Source: Chlamydiia bacterium (lineage in GTDB: Bacteria; Chlamydiota; Chlamydiia; Chlamydiales; FEN-1388). Taken from it: 10,157 bases of DNA. The notes under the pieces were generated by a model that did no database searches, was not told the DNA's origin, and was given only the letters and a program-made list of their open reading frames with translations. Made by a program: the position numbers and the translations under genes. Positions 1 to 6,286 of this stretch are shown piece after piece (position 1 is the stretch's first letter; each line of letters opens with the position of its first letter). Location: positions 1 to 10,157 of the forward strand of contig JAHFTM010000040.1 in the NCBI GenBank assembly GCA_023269335.1. Reading direction: 5' to 3'.

Positions 1-870
1 TTGGGCATCCCTTTTTTGTACCTCAGTGCGAAAATTCTTAGTCCCATTACAAAGATTGTTGATTTCTTTTTCACACGCTTGAGTCGCTACACAGGCACAA
101 AAGATTCGGGAAAATCACTCTTCAGTCGTGATGAGTTGCAAAAGTTGATTGAAGAGCATGAAATAGGACTTACAGCGGACTTTGATGCACAATTTAATGT
201 TATTATCGGCAACATATTTTCTCTGCGGACAAAGCTGGCAAGCTTCCTCATGGAAAAGCTCACAGATGCTACCTGCATTTCTTCTCATACACAGGTGGGA
301 TCTGTTCGTGAACGTTTTAAGAAAACTGAAGCACGCTACCTTCTGGTTTATCATCGGCTGCCGCAAAAAATAATCGGGGTCCTCTTCCCGCAAGACCTTC
401 TCGATGCAAGTGACAACAAAAAAGTCAGCGACTATTTGCGCCCTGCTTGCTTTGTCTCAGAAAGCACGCATGGATTTGAGCTGCTGACAAGGCTTCAAGA
501 AGAGGAGCTGCCTCTTGCTGTGGTCTTAGATACTGCTGGACGTGGTATCGGCACGGTTACTCTGGATGATCTCTTTGAAGAGCTTTTCAGTACCGAGACT
601 GCTATTGGAACAGAAGGAGACAAAACATCCAGGCTGACCTATCTTGAAAAGACCTTTCCGGCAGAGACTAAAATTACAGACTTTAATGAAGCCTATGGAA
701 TGCATCTTGAAGATCAAGGCTGTAAGACATTTTCAGAGCTTATCGAGCAAACGCTCAGCCGCAATCCAGCAATCGATGACACGATCTTTATAGAACCTAT
801 TGAAATTGTAGTGAAAGAAACCTCGCTATTCAAGGCAAAGACCATTCTCATCCGCACCAAATACACCTAA
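1..870 (+). CDS. CBS-domain / CorC-HlyC (CNNM-type) membrane protein, 5' end outside window
   Basis: This is the C-terminal part of a CNNM/CorC-HlyC ('hemolysin-like', TlyC) protein; the family is linked to magnesium or cobalt ion transport or its control at the inner membrane. Seen here (residues counted from the window edge): a short hydrophobic stretch 1-26 that would be the end of the DUF21 membrane domain, the cytoplasmic linker with FSRDELQKLIEEHE (41-54), a paired CBS region at about 85-200 that ends in GIGTVTLDDLFEELF (182-196), and a CorC_HlyC domain at about 212-289 with LTYLEKTFPAETKITDFNEAYG. The family is usually about 400-440 residues with three to four membrane helices first, so about 130 residues are missing. 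The reading frame is open to base 1, and the TTG there is probably an internal leucine, not a start. The usual 'MTPR' at the entry of the first CBS repeat is not conserved (FLMEKLTDA). The gene ends 5 bp from a convergent gene. The family call is firm; the transported ion is unknown. Confidence 0.87.
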   Translation: MGIPFLYLSAKILSPITKIVDFFFTRLSRYTGTKDSGKSLFSRDELQKLIEEHEIGLTADFDAQFNVIIGNIFSLRTKLASFLMEKLTDATCISSHTQVGSVRERFKKTEARYLLVYHRLPQKIIGVLFPQDLLDASDNKKVSDYLRPACFVSESTHGFELLTRLQEEELPLAVVLDTAGRGIGTVTLDDLFEELFSTETAIGTEGDKTSRLTYLEKTFPAETKITDFNEAYGMHLEDQGCKTFSELIEQTLSRNPAIDDTIFIEPIEIVVKETSLFKAKTILIRTKYT

Positions 871-875
871 ACGGA

Positions 876-1787
876 TTATTTTTTCTTTTTGCCGGTAAAG
901 TCTTTCTCTTCTTTCTGCTTCTCTTGATTTTGCGACAAAGCTTGCCCTTCTGTAGGGCTGGCTACTTTGATTTCCATCTTCGGCTCAATCGTGATCATCT
1001 GTAAATTGTAGCCTTTGTCATTTAGTGCCATGCGTAGAGCTTCTTGGTTTTGCTTCATTTCGATCAAGGCACGGGCCTCAGGATTTGTCAGATTGAAGAA
1101 GGTAAGGTTAAAATCTTTTTTAGCTGATTGAAATTCGGTGACAATGAGTGAAACTCCACTAAAAATCGGTGGATGCTTCAAGGTAATGGATGTCTCGTGA
1201 CGATCTTGCGCTGCCATTACTTTCAGGGAAGTGGCAAGTTCATCTACAAGCTGCATAAGTAATTTTTTTGTAGCGGTCGTCTTTTCAGTTTGATCTATGG
1301 GGGCCGAGCGCACATTCACCTGAGAGACAGGCCTTATGCTATAAGGAGACGTGACAAAGCGTGAGGCATCACCTTCTTGCATTTTTACACCTATGCTGGC
1401 TTCATCATCGTCATCATCATCCATTGCTAGCTCAGTCTCCTCAATGTCACCTTCCATCTTCTGAAGTTCAGCAAAAGAAAAGTGCGTTTTAACCATTTCT
1501 TGCTGTATTTGAGGGTCCATTTCTGGCATCGGCTTTGCTTTTGATGCAAGGTCAAAAAGAGAACAGCCACGACTGTCATAATCTAGGTCATCATCCTCAT
1601 CTGCATCATTTGATTCACGTGATACAGGCTGCCTATTTTTATTCATCGCCTCTTTAAATTTACTTTTGCGCTCCTCAGAGTAGTATGTAGTACTAGAAAC
1701 AGGACGGCGGCGCTCTGTAGACTCAGTCGTTGTTGCCTTTTGAGCAGTTTTGGGCTTTTGTGTCTCTGTATTTTTGATTGGGTTCAT
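876..1787 (-). CDS. Acidic disordered protein with FliK/YscP-like C-terminal domain; candidate type III secretion needle-length regulator (SctP/CdsP-like)
   Basis: A protein of 303 residues (308 if the upstream ATG at 1802 is used). I chose the ATG at 1787 because AGG lies 7 nt upstream of it, while the AAAGG before the other ATG is only 1 nt away. In the 308-residue numbering, residues 1-175 are polar and probably disordered: Ser/Thr/Lys-rich start, acidic runs DEDDDLDYD (69-77) and six Asp in a row (128-133), and a small conserved-looking SLFDLASKAK (81-90). Residues about 205-273 resemble the FliK/Flg_hook (T3S4) fold: ITLKHPPIFSGVSLIV, then FNLTFFNLTNPEARALIEM, then LRMALNDKGYNLQMITIE. 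This follows the family pattern 'L+L.P..LG.v.v.....v.f....ARelL...l..Lr.aL...G..l..v.v'. A Gln/Lys-rich tail ends in KKKK. FliK/YscP proteins measure hook or needle length and switch substrate specificity of the export apparatus. No other secretion gene is visible nearby. The domain call is by eye; the ruler role is inferred. Confidence 0.6.
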   Translation of the reverse strand: MNPIKNTETQKPKTAQKATTTESTERRRPVSSTTYYSEERKSKFKEAMNKNRQPVSRESNDADEDDDLDYDSRGCSLFDLASKAKPMPEMDPQIQQEMVKTHFSFAELQKMEGDIEETELAMDDDDDDEASIGVKMQEGDASRFVTSPYSIRPVSQVNVRSAPIDQTEKTTATKKLLMQLVDELATSLKVMAAQDRHETSITLKHPPIFSGVSLIVTEFQSAKKDFNLTFFNLTNPEARALIEMKQNQEALRMALNDKGYNLQMITIEPKMEIKVASPTEGQALSQNQEKQKEEKDFTGKKKK

Positions 1788-1837
1788 AAAATTACCTAAC
1801 ATACCTTTAGCGATAATATAAAATATTTAATATGAAT

Positions 1838-1867
1838 ATGATACCTTGATTACTTCTTTCAAAGCAA
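1838..1867 (-). promoter_or_regulatory. Possible sigma-70-type promoter for the FliK-like gene
   Basis: On the minus strand TTGCTT (1867-1862) and TATCAT (1843-1838) are separated by 18 bp. The -10 has five of six consensus bases and the -35 has TTG. A start near base 1831 would give an untranslated leader of about 44 nt before the ATG at 1787. The region is AT-rich, so chance matches are likely; no transcript evidence is available. Confidence 0.3.
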
Positions 1868-1921
1868 TCTTTAGTTTCACCTTCACAGAAGTCAACTTAT
1901 CTTCAAAGGGCCTACCATGAA

Positions 1922-1940
1922 AGGCTGCTATTAGTAGCCT
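1922..1940. repeat. Hairpin-forming inverted repeat
   Basis: AGGCTGCT (1922-1929) and AGTAGCCT (1933-1940) pair over 8 bp around a 3-nt loop. On the plus-strand RNA all pairs form, with one G-U; on the minus strand the same position is an A-C mismatch. There is no T-run after it on either side, so a classical intrinsic terminator is not supported. GGCCTAC at 1909-1915 can pair with GTAGCC at 1934-1939 (one bulged base) as an alternative, mutually exclusive stem. Confidence 0.4.
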
Positions 1941-2026
1941 AAATCAAACGTTATTCAAATTAATTTTAATTTCAAAAGCCCGGGGTTTTTCTTATTGTAA
2001 GTCGTTTATTATTAACAATATAAGTA

Positions 2027-2045
2027 GATTCATGATCAATGAATC
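2027..2045. repeat. 6-bp inverted repeat with 7-nt loop
   Basis: GATTCA (2027-2032) and TGAATC (2040-2045) are perfect inverted copies flanking TGATCAA. It lies about 90 bp beyond the accC stop on the minus strand. It could be a weak hairpin or a protein-binding palindrome; it has no adjacent T-run. A related but imperfect sequence, GATTCAATGAGTC, occurs at 2104-2116. Confidence 0.35.
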
Positions 2046-2135
2046 GCGGGCACTTTCAAATTCAAATTAAACGTAAAAAAAATTTTATTTTGGCTTCTAG
2101 AATGATTCAATGAGTCTATCTGAGATTACCAAAGG

Positions 2136-3530
2136 CTACTTTTTTTCTTCTTTTTCTTCGCTTTCTTCTTTTTCTTTGCCGAACTGATAGCCGCGGGCAA
2201 TAAGTCCATCAACATAAGCAAGATCATATTTGCCTTCTATAAAGGCCGTATGCTCCAGCACGTCAAGATGGAAAGGAATGGTTGTCTTCACGCCACCAAT
2301 ATGAAATTCACGAAGCGCTCTTTTGCCGATAGCTATCGCTGCATTGCGATCTACACCTTTGACTATGAGCTTTGCAATCATTGAGTCATAATTTGGCGGA
2401 ATTGTGTAGCCGGAATAACAGGCGCTATCTACACGCACATGCGGGCCACCTGGAGGGACGTAGTATTCAAGACGCCCAGGAGAAGGAGCAAAGTTATGCA
2501 AAGGGTCTTCAGCATTGACGCGAAATTGAATGATGTGACCATCAAATTGAATATCTTTTTGCTCGAATGGCAGCTTTTCTCCCCTAGCTATGCAAATCTG
2601 CTGACGCACGATATCAACACCCGTTAACTCTTCCGTCACGGTATGCTCTACCTGTACTCGCGTGTTGACTTCCATGAAGTAAAAGTTCTGATCTTGATCC
2701 AACAAGAATTCTACTGTACCGACCGAATGATAGTTGGCAGTCTTAGCAATCTGAATGGCTGCCTGTCCAATCCTTTGACGAAGCTTCGATGAGAGCACTG
2801 GACTTGGAGCTTCTTCAATCAACTTCTGACGTCTTCTTTGAATCGTACAGTCACGCTCTCCCAGATGGACATAATTACCAAACTTATCACCCATAATCTG
2901 GATTTCGATATGGCGTGGATTCATAATCATTTTTTCAAGATAGACTTCAGGATTGCTAAAGCTTGCTTCTGCTTCTGCACGTGCAGCTAAAAAGTGTTTG
3001 TGAAACTCTTCTTCAGTGTGCGCAATGCGAATGCCTTTGCCACCACCACCTGCCACCGCTTTAATGAAAATCGGAAAACCCAATTTCTTGGAAATCTCAA
3101 TGGCATCTTTGACATTAGAAACTACGCCATCAGAGCCAGGAATTACCGGACAACCTGCTTTTTTGGCAATTTCTTTGGCTTTTGCTTTATCTCCCAAGAG
3201 AGCAATCGCCGTTGATGATGGCCCAATGAACGTCAAACCACAGCTTTCACAAATGGAGGCAAAATTTGCATTTTCTGACAGAAAGCCATAGCCAGGATGA
3301 ATAGCGTCAGCATTTGTCACTTCGCATGCCGATAAGATATTCGGAATTTTTAAGTAAGAGCGATGTGAAGGAGCTTCTCCCACACAGATGGCCTCATCTG
3401 CATGCAGCACATGTAATGCTTCGCTGTCAGCTTGAGAATAGACTGCTACAGTTTGCAGACCAAGGTCATGACAGGCTCGAATAATGCGTACTGCTATCTC
3501 GCCACGATTGGCGATTAAAACTTTTTTCAT
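2136..3530 (-). CDS. accC: Biotin carboxylase subunit of acetyl-CoA carboxylase
   Basis: AccC carboxylates the biotin on AccB using ATP and bicarbonate, the first half-reaction of acetyl-CoA carboxylase and the entry to fatty acid synthesis in the cytoplasm. The 464 residues carry the full biotin carboxylase plan: N-terminal domain (KKVLIANRGEIAVRI, 2-16; HPGYGFLSEN, 78-87), ATP-grasp with K157 and the glycine-rich GGGGKGIRI (161-169), ERDC (225-228) and K236, metal-binding E274 and E287, and the catalytic strip MEVNTRVQVEHTVTE (286-300) with N289, R291, Q293 and E295. R337 in FRVNAED, the usual biotin/bicarbonate contact, is present. No active-site residue is missing. A Lys/Glu-rich tail from residue 452 to the end extends past the usual end (E. 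coli AccC is 449 residues). The ATG is 9 bp after the accB stop with no clear Shine-Dalgarno, so translation is probably coupled to accB. AccA and AccD are not in the window. Confidence 0.96.
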   Translation of the reverse strand: MKKVLIANRGEIAVRIIRACHDLGLQTVAVYSQADSEALHVLHADEAICVGEAPSHRSYLKIPNILSACEVTNADAIHPGYGFLSENANFASICESCGLTFIGPSSTAIALLGDKAKAKEIAKKAGCPVIPGSDGVVSNVKDAIEISKKLGFPIFIKAVAGGGGKGIRIAHTEEEFHKHFLAARAEAEASFSNPEVYLEKMIMNPRHIEIQIMGDKFGNYVHLGERDCTIQRRRQKLIEEAPSPVLSSKLRQRIGQAAIQIAKTANYHSVGTVEFLLDQDQNFYFMEVNTRVQVEHTVTEELTGVDIVRQQICIARGEKLPFEQKDIQFDGHIIQFRVNAEDPLHNFAPSPGRLEYYVPPGGPHVRVDSACYSGYTIPPNYDSMIAKLIVKGVDRNAAIAIGKRALREFHIGGVKTTIPFHLDVLEHTAFIEGKYDLAYVDGLIARGYQFGKEKEESEEKEEKK

Positions 3531-3539
3531 AGTGGCGTA

Positions 3540-4046
3540 TTATGTTGGTGTAATCCTAAAAATTTTTGTCCCAAATTCTACTGGGGAACCATTTTCTACA
3601 AGTATCTCAGCTACAACACCTGATACCTGAGCTTTGATTTCATTCATTACCTTCATCGCTTCAATGATACAAACCACCGTGTTCTTTTCTACGCGATCTC
3701 CTACTTTTACAAAGGCTGGATCGTTTGGTGATGGGGTATAATAAATTGTTCCTACCATCGGAGAGGTGACATAGATGCTCATCTCATCTTCTTTTGCATT
3801 TGTCTTTTTTGAGACGCCTTTTGCATCTTCTTTTTGCAACACGACTGGATGCTGTGCGCGCTGTTTTTCAAAATCTACTTGCATGGGGTTCTCTTCAAAA
3901 TTATCGGAAAAGCCATCAAAAGAGCGCATGAGTGCCTTTTCCCCTCTCTTGAGCTGCAGTTCAAATCCTTCTCTTTTCAATACAAGCTCTGTAATTCCTG
4001 TTTTTCCCATTGCCAGCATAAGCTGATTGATCTGCTTGTTTTCCAT
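3540..4046 (-). CDS. accB: Biotin carboxyl carrier protein of acetyl-CoA carboxylase
   Basis: AccB carries the biotin that shuttles CO2 between AccC and the AccA/AccD carboxyltransferase. The protein has 168 residues. Residues 1-35 are the conserved N-terminal helix region (INQLMLAMGKTGITELVLKREGFELQL). Residues about 40-90 are a charged, low-complexity linker; the Ala/Pro-rich linker of many AccBs is replaced by Lys/Glu/Gln-rich sequence. The biotinyl domain spans about 91-168: SPMVGTIYYTPSPNDPAFVKVGD holds the 'thumb' typical of acetyl-CoA carboxylase carriers, and EAMKVMNEI places the biotinylated lysine at K132. GGGGA sits 5 nt upstream of the ATG, so the start is well supported. It lies 14 bp after efp and 9 bp before accC. 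Confidence 0.96.
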   Translation of the reverse strand: MENKQINQLMLAMGKTGITELVLKREGFELQLKRGEKALMRSFDGFSDNFEENPMQVDFEKQRAQHPVVLQKEDAKGVSKKTNAKEDEMSIYVTSPMVGTIYYTPSPNDPAFVKVGDRVEKNTVVCIIEAMKVMNEIKAQVSGVVAEILVENGSPVEFGTKIFRITPT

Positions 4047-4060
4047 TATTTCCCCACTAA

Positions 4061-4615
4061 TTAAACACGCTGAATATAACTGTCATCTTCTGTATTTACC
4101 TTGATGATATCGCCAACTTCAATGAATGGCGGAACCTCAATTTTCGCCCCTGTTTCAAGATGAGCAACCTTTGAACTTGTCGAGCCACGATTATCTCCTG
4201 CTGTATCCACACTCACAACCATCAACTCAAGATATTGCGGCAGCTCAACAGAAAATATCTGACCACCATAAAAAGCAGCTTTAATCTCGACACCTTCTTT
4301 TAAATACTCTACCTTTTTACCAATGACGCTCAGTGCAACTAATACCTGATCCAAGCTGCCAATATCTAGAAAAAGATACTGCTTGCCTTCAGGGTAGAGA
4401 AATTCAAGGCGATGCTCAAGGAGCTGCACTTCTTCAACTTCTTGGTTCGGCTTAAAGTTTTTCTCACTCACTTGACCGCTGATCAAATCGCGAAGTTTTG
4501 TCTTAATGAAAGGCGTTCCTTTAGGAACAGTAACCTTGACCGAAGATTCTACGCGATAAAGCTTGCCACTAATAGAAATTGTACTGCCCGGTGTTAACTG
4601 GCTAGATTGCACCAT
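4061..4615 (-). CDS. efp: Elongation factor P (chlamydial EF-P 1 type)
   Basis: EF-P binds between the P and E sites of ribosomes stalled at consecutive prolines and promotes peptide bond formation. The 184-residue length matches the family. The N-terminal KOW-like domain has SSQLTPGSTISISGKLYRV and the tip loop VPKGTPFIKTKLRDL, where K32 aligns with E. coli K34, the residue that is beta-lysylated there. The two OB domains end in VPPFIEVGDIIKVNTEDDSYIQRV (about 161-184), the standard EF-P terminus. The loop has a proline where E. coli has the glycine before the lysine (PGKGQA). From memory this protein looks most like C. trachomatis CT122, one of two EF-P paralogues there. AGG lies 7 nt upstream of the ATG. 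No modification enzyme (EpmA, EpmB, or others) is in the window, so the state of K32 cannot be judged. Confidence 0.95.
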   Translation of the reverse strand: MVQSSQLTPGSTISISGKLYRVESSVKVTVPKGTPFIKTKLRDLISGQVSEKNFKPNQEVEEVQLLEHRLEFLYPEGKQYLFLDIGSLDQVLVALSVIGKKVEYLKEGVEIKAAFYGGQIFSVELPQYLELMVVSVDTAGDNRGSTSSKVAHLETGAKIEVPPFIEVGDIIKVNTEDDSYIQRV

Positions 4616-4643
4616 ATCTTTACCTTTTTTTGAATAACAAGTA

Positions 4644-4652
4644 AGTATACCA
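4644..4652 (-). promoter_or_regulatory. Possible extended -10 promoter upstream of efp-accB-accC
   Basis: In the 52-bp rpe-efp gap the minus strand reads TGGTATACT (4652-4644): a TG dinucleotide, one base, then TATACT, which is the extended -10 pattern. It sits 29 nt ahead of the efp ATG. There is no good -35 at 17 bp. It would allow the efp-acc genes to be expressed apart from the infB-side genes. Weak evidence; the sequence is short and AT-rich. Confidence 0.25.
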
Positions 4653-4667
4653 GAGTAAGGTTAAAAT

Positions 4668-5432
4668 TTACTCATCTTTTTCAGACCCGATGAATAAAAC
4701 TTCCTCTCGAAAATTTTTTTGACAGACTGTATGCATACTCAAAACAGCCTTTTTCAGAACTGGCTGAGAGAAAAGATAGGTCCCTGAAACAAATATGTTA
4801 GCTCCGCTTTCAGCACACTCTTTTGCTGTTTCATCTGTAATGCCGCCATCAACTTCAATATCAAAAAGTGGAAGCTTCAGTTCTTCTTTGCTTTGTGCCA
4901 CAAGGCCATCTTGTCGAATTTTTAGCTCATTACATACATTTCTTGTAAAGCGAATTTTATCTAACACATCTGGCATAAATGCTTGACCGCCAAACCCAGG
5001 ATGCACTGTCATCAAAAGCACCATATCGCAAAGTGGTAAAAATTTTGGAATCATAGTCATGGATGTTTCAGGACAAAAAGCAAGTCCTGCCTTGACACCG
5101 CAGCGCCTGATAAATGCAAGCGTATCTTCGACATCTTCTGTAGCTTCAAAATGAATGGTGAGCCTATCTGCGCCAGCTTCCGCAAAGCGCTCGATAAAAT
5201 CAAATGGATTATAGATCATCAAATGTACATCGAGAAACATATTTGTCGAGCGATTGATTGCAGCAACTACCTGAGGACCAATTGTCAAATTTGGAACAAA
5301 ATGACCATCCATAATGTCTACATGCAAATAGTCAGCACCACTTTCTTCCACCCGTTTTGCTTCTTCAGCAATATGGGCAAAATCTCCTGCTAAAATTGAA
5401 GGAGCAATTTTAATTTTATTTTTTTCCATCAT
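4668..5432 (-). CDS. rpe: Ribulose-phosphate 3-epimerase
   Basis: Rpe interconverts ribulose 5-phosphate and xylulose 5-phosphate in the pentose phosphate pathway. It is a TIM-barrel enzyme with a catalytic metal ion. All signatures are visible in the 254 residues: APSILAGDFAHI (10-21) with S12, LHVDIMDGHFVPNLTIGP (36-53) with metal ligands H37 and D39, DVHLMIYNP (68-76) with H70, MTVHPGFGGQAF (141-152), and IEVDGGI (192-198) with catalytic D195, then the phosphate-binding VSGTYLF (215-221). The protein is longer than the usual 210-230 residues; a stretch of about 15 extra residues lies between the PGFGGQ and VDGG motifs (about 170-190), and the C-terminus is also extended. Two ATGs are adjacent; GAGGA abuts the first (5432) and is 3 nt from the second (5429), so the second may be the true start. 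The gap to ribF is 26 bp. Confidence 0.95.
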   Translation of the reverse strand: MMEKNKIKIAPSILAGDFAHIAEEAKRVEESGADYLHVDIMDGHFVPNLTIGPQVVAAINRSTNMFLDVHLMIYNPFDFIERFAEAGADRLTIHFEATEDVEDTLAFIRRCGVKAGLAFCPETSMTMIPKFLPLCDMVLLMTVHPGFGGQAFMPDVLDKIRFTRNVCNELKIRQDGLVAQSKEELKLPLFDIEVDGGITDETAKECAESGANIFVSGTYLFSQPVLKKAVLSMHTVCQKNFREEVLFIGSEKDE

Positions 5433-5458
5433 TCCTCACTATCAACATGAATTTTGGT

Positions 5459-6286
5459 TTATACACGATGAGCAATTTTTTTGATACAAGAGCTGCTTTC
5501 AAACTGCACCTCAATATATTTGCAGGCACCTAAACTGACTTTATCTGTTATCGTTATCTCTAAAAGATCATTTGCCAAAATCTGCACCTCAGCCTTGTAT
5601 GAAAGGCTTTCATCAGCTTCTTCTTTTCGCAAAATAGCTTGGTATTTTCCACTAAGGGGCAACGCAAATCCATCCGCATCTACGATCAGCTTTGGCTCTG
5701 TTGAAATCACTTTACAAATAAGCTTGTAGGGCCGTCCAAGTAATCTTTCAGCTTCATAAAATTTTGCTTCTTGAATCAATGTGCGGATGGCACTACTAGA
5801 AACAGTGATCCCATCTACCGTAAATTTTTCTAAGAATAGCAGTTTGAAATCAATTTCTTTGGCTTTAGCTAAAAGGTAGTCTTTATTGCCTTTCCGATCT
5901 TTACCAAACGCCACATCAATGCCAGCTACAAAATAGTGGAAGGGCAACATAGCTTGCAGCTTTAAAAAAAAATCGTCAGCTGTAAGATTTGCTAACGAGT
6001 TGGTAAAAGCCAAATCAATGACAACATCAAAACCGAAACTCTCAATCATAGCGATTTTTTTTTGCGCGGCTATCAACCTTTTTGGAACACTATGGGGGCG
6101 TAAAATCTCTGCCGGATGATTCTGAAAGGTAAGGATGACTGATTGCAAATTGTGCTCTTTTGCAAGATTGATTACTTTTTGGAAAATAAATTGATGCCCT
6201 AAATGAACACCATCAAAATTTCCAAACAAAAAAGCGCATGGCTTTGACGTAACGGTATAGGGCACAAATTCTTTTAACAGTTTCAT
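5459..6286 (-). CDS. ribF: RibF-type FMN adenylyltransferase with degenerate riboflavin-kinase half
   Basis: Bacterial RibF normally phosphorylates riboflavin to FMN (C-terminal half) and adenylates FMN to FAD (N-terminal half). The N-terminal nucleotidyltransferase is intact: GNFDGVHLGH (22-31) with the HxGH-type VHLGH, LTFQNHP (52-58), AGIDVAFGKDRKGN (121-134), and SSSAIR (163-168) in place of the common ISSTxIR. GRPY (184-187) marks the usual domain junction. After it the kinase signatures are not recognisable: there is no GxxLGFPTAN motif and no GxRPT, only KVISTEPKLIVDADGFALPL followed by SGKYQAIL, which may match the GVYAV strand. AEVQI (232-236) may retain the catalytic-Glu strand (EVHL in E. 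coli). Total length is 275 against about 305-315. I infer FAD synthetase activity and doubt kinase activity. The ATG overlaps the truB stop as ATGA. Two 9-nt homopolymers (5964-5972, 6055-6063) lie in the gene. Confidence 0.88.
   Translation of the reverse strand: MKLLKEFVPYTVTSKPCAFLFGNFDGVHLGHQFIFQKVINLAKEHNLQSVILTFQNHPAEILRPHSVPKRLIAAQKKIAMIESFGFDVVIDLAFTNSLANLTADDFFLKLQAMLPFHYFVAGIDVAFGKDRKGNKDYLLAKAKEIDFKLLFLEKFTVDGITVSSSAIRTLIQEAKFYEAERLLGRPYKLICKVISTEPKLIVDADGFALPLSGKYQAILRKEEADESLSYKAEVQILANDLLEITITDKVSLGACKYIEVQFESSSCIKKIAHRV

Larger units (their letters stand above)
1788..2135. other. AT-rich intergenic region rich in short repeats
   Basis: About 350 bp between the end of accC and the start of the FliK-like gene, both on the minus strand. 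I find no convincing gene or tRNA in it. It holds a possible promoter, an 8-bp-stem hairpin at 1922-1940, a 6-bp inverted repeat at 2027-2045, an 11-bp direct repeat ATTCAAATTAA at 1953-1963 and 2060-2070, and an AT palindrome AAATTAA-TT-TTAATTT at 1957-1972. This is where transcription of the long acc-side gene train should end, but I see no stable stem followed directly by a U-run on the minus strand. Confidence 0.6.

Noticed and set aside
1..30. TTG at base 1 as the start of the CBS-domain protein
   Set aside because: The family needs an N-terminal DUF21 membrane domain of about 130-150 residues, which is missing; the frame simply enters from outside the window.
1908..1980. GGGC...GCCC ends about 73 bp apart, suggesting a tRNA acceptor stem
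   Set aside because: Only 4 bp pair, there is no T-loop GTTCRA box, no proper D arm and no anticodon stem.
1974..1990. AAAAGCCCGGGGTTTTT as an intrinsic terminator
   Set aside because: The halves abut with no room for a loop of three bases and contain a G-G mismatch, so a stable hairpin cannot form in the single strand.
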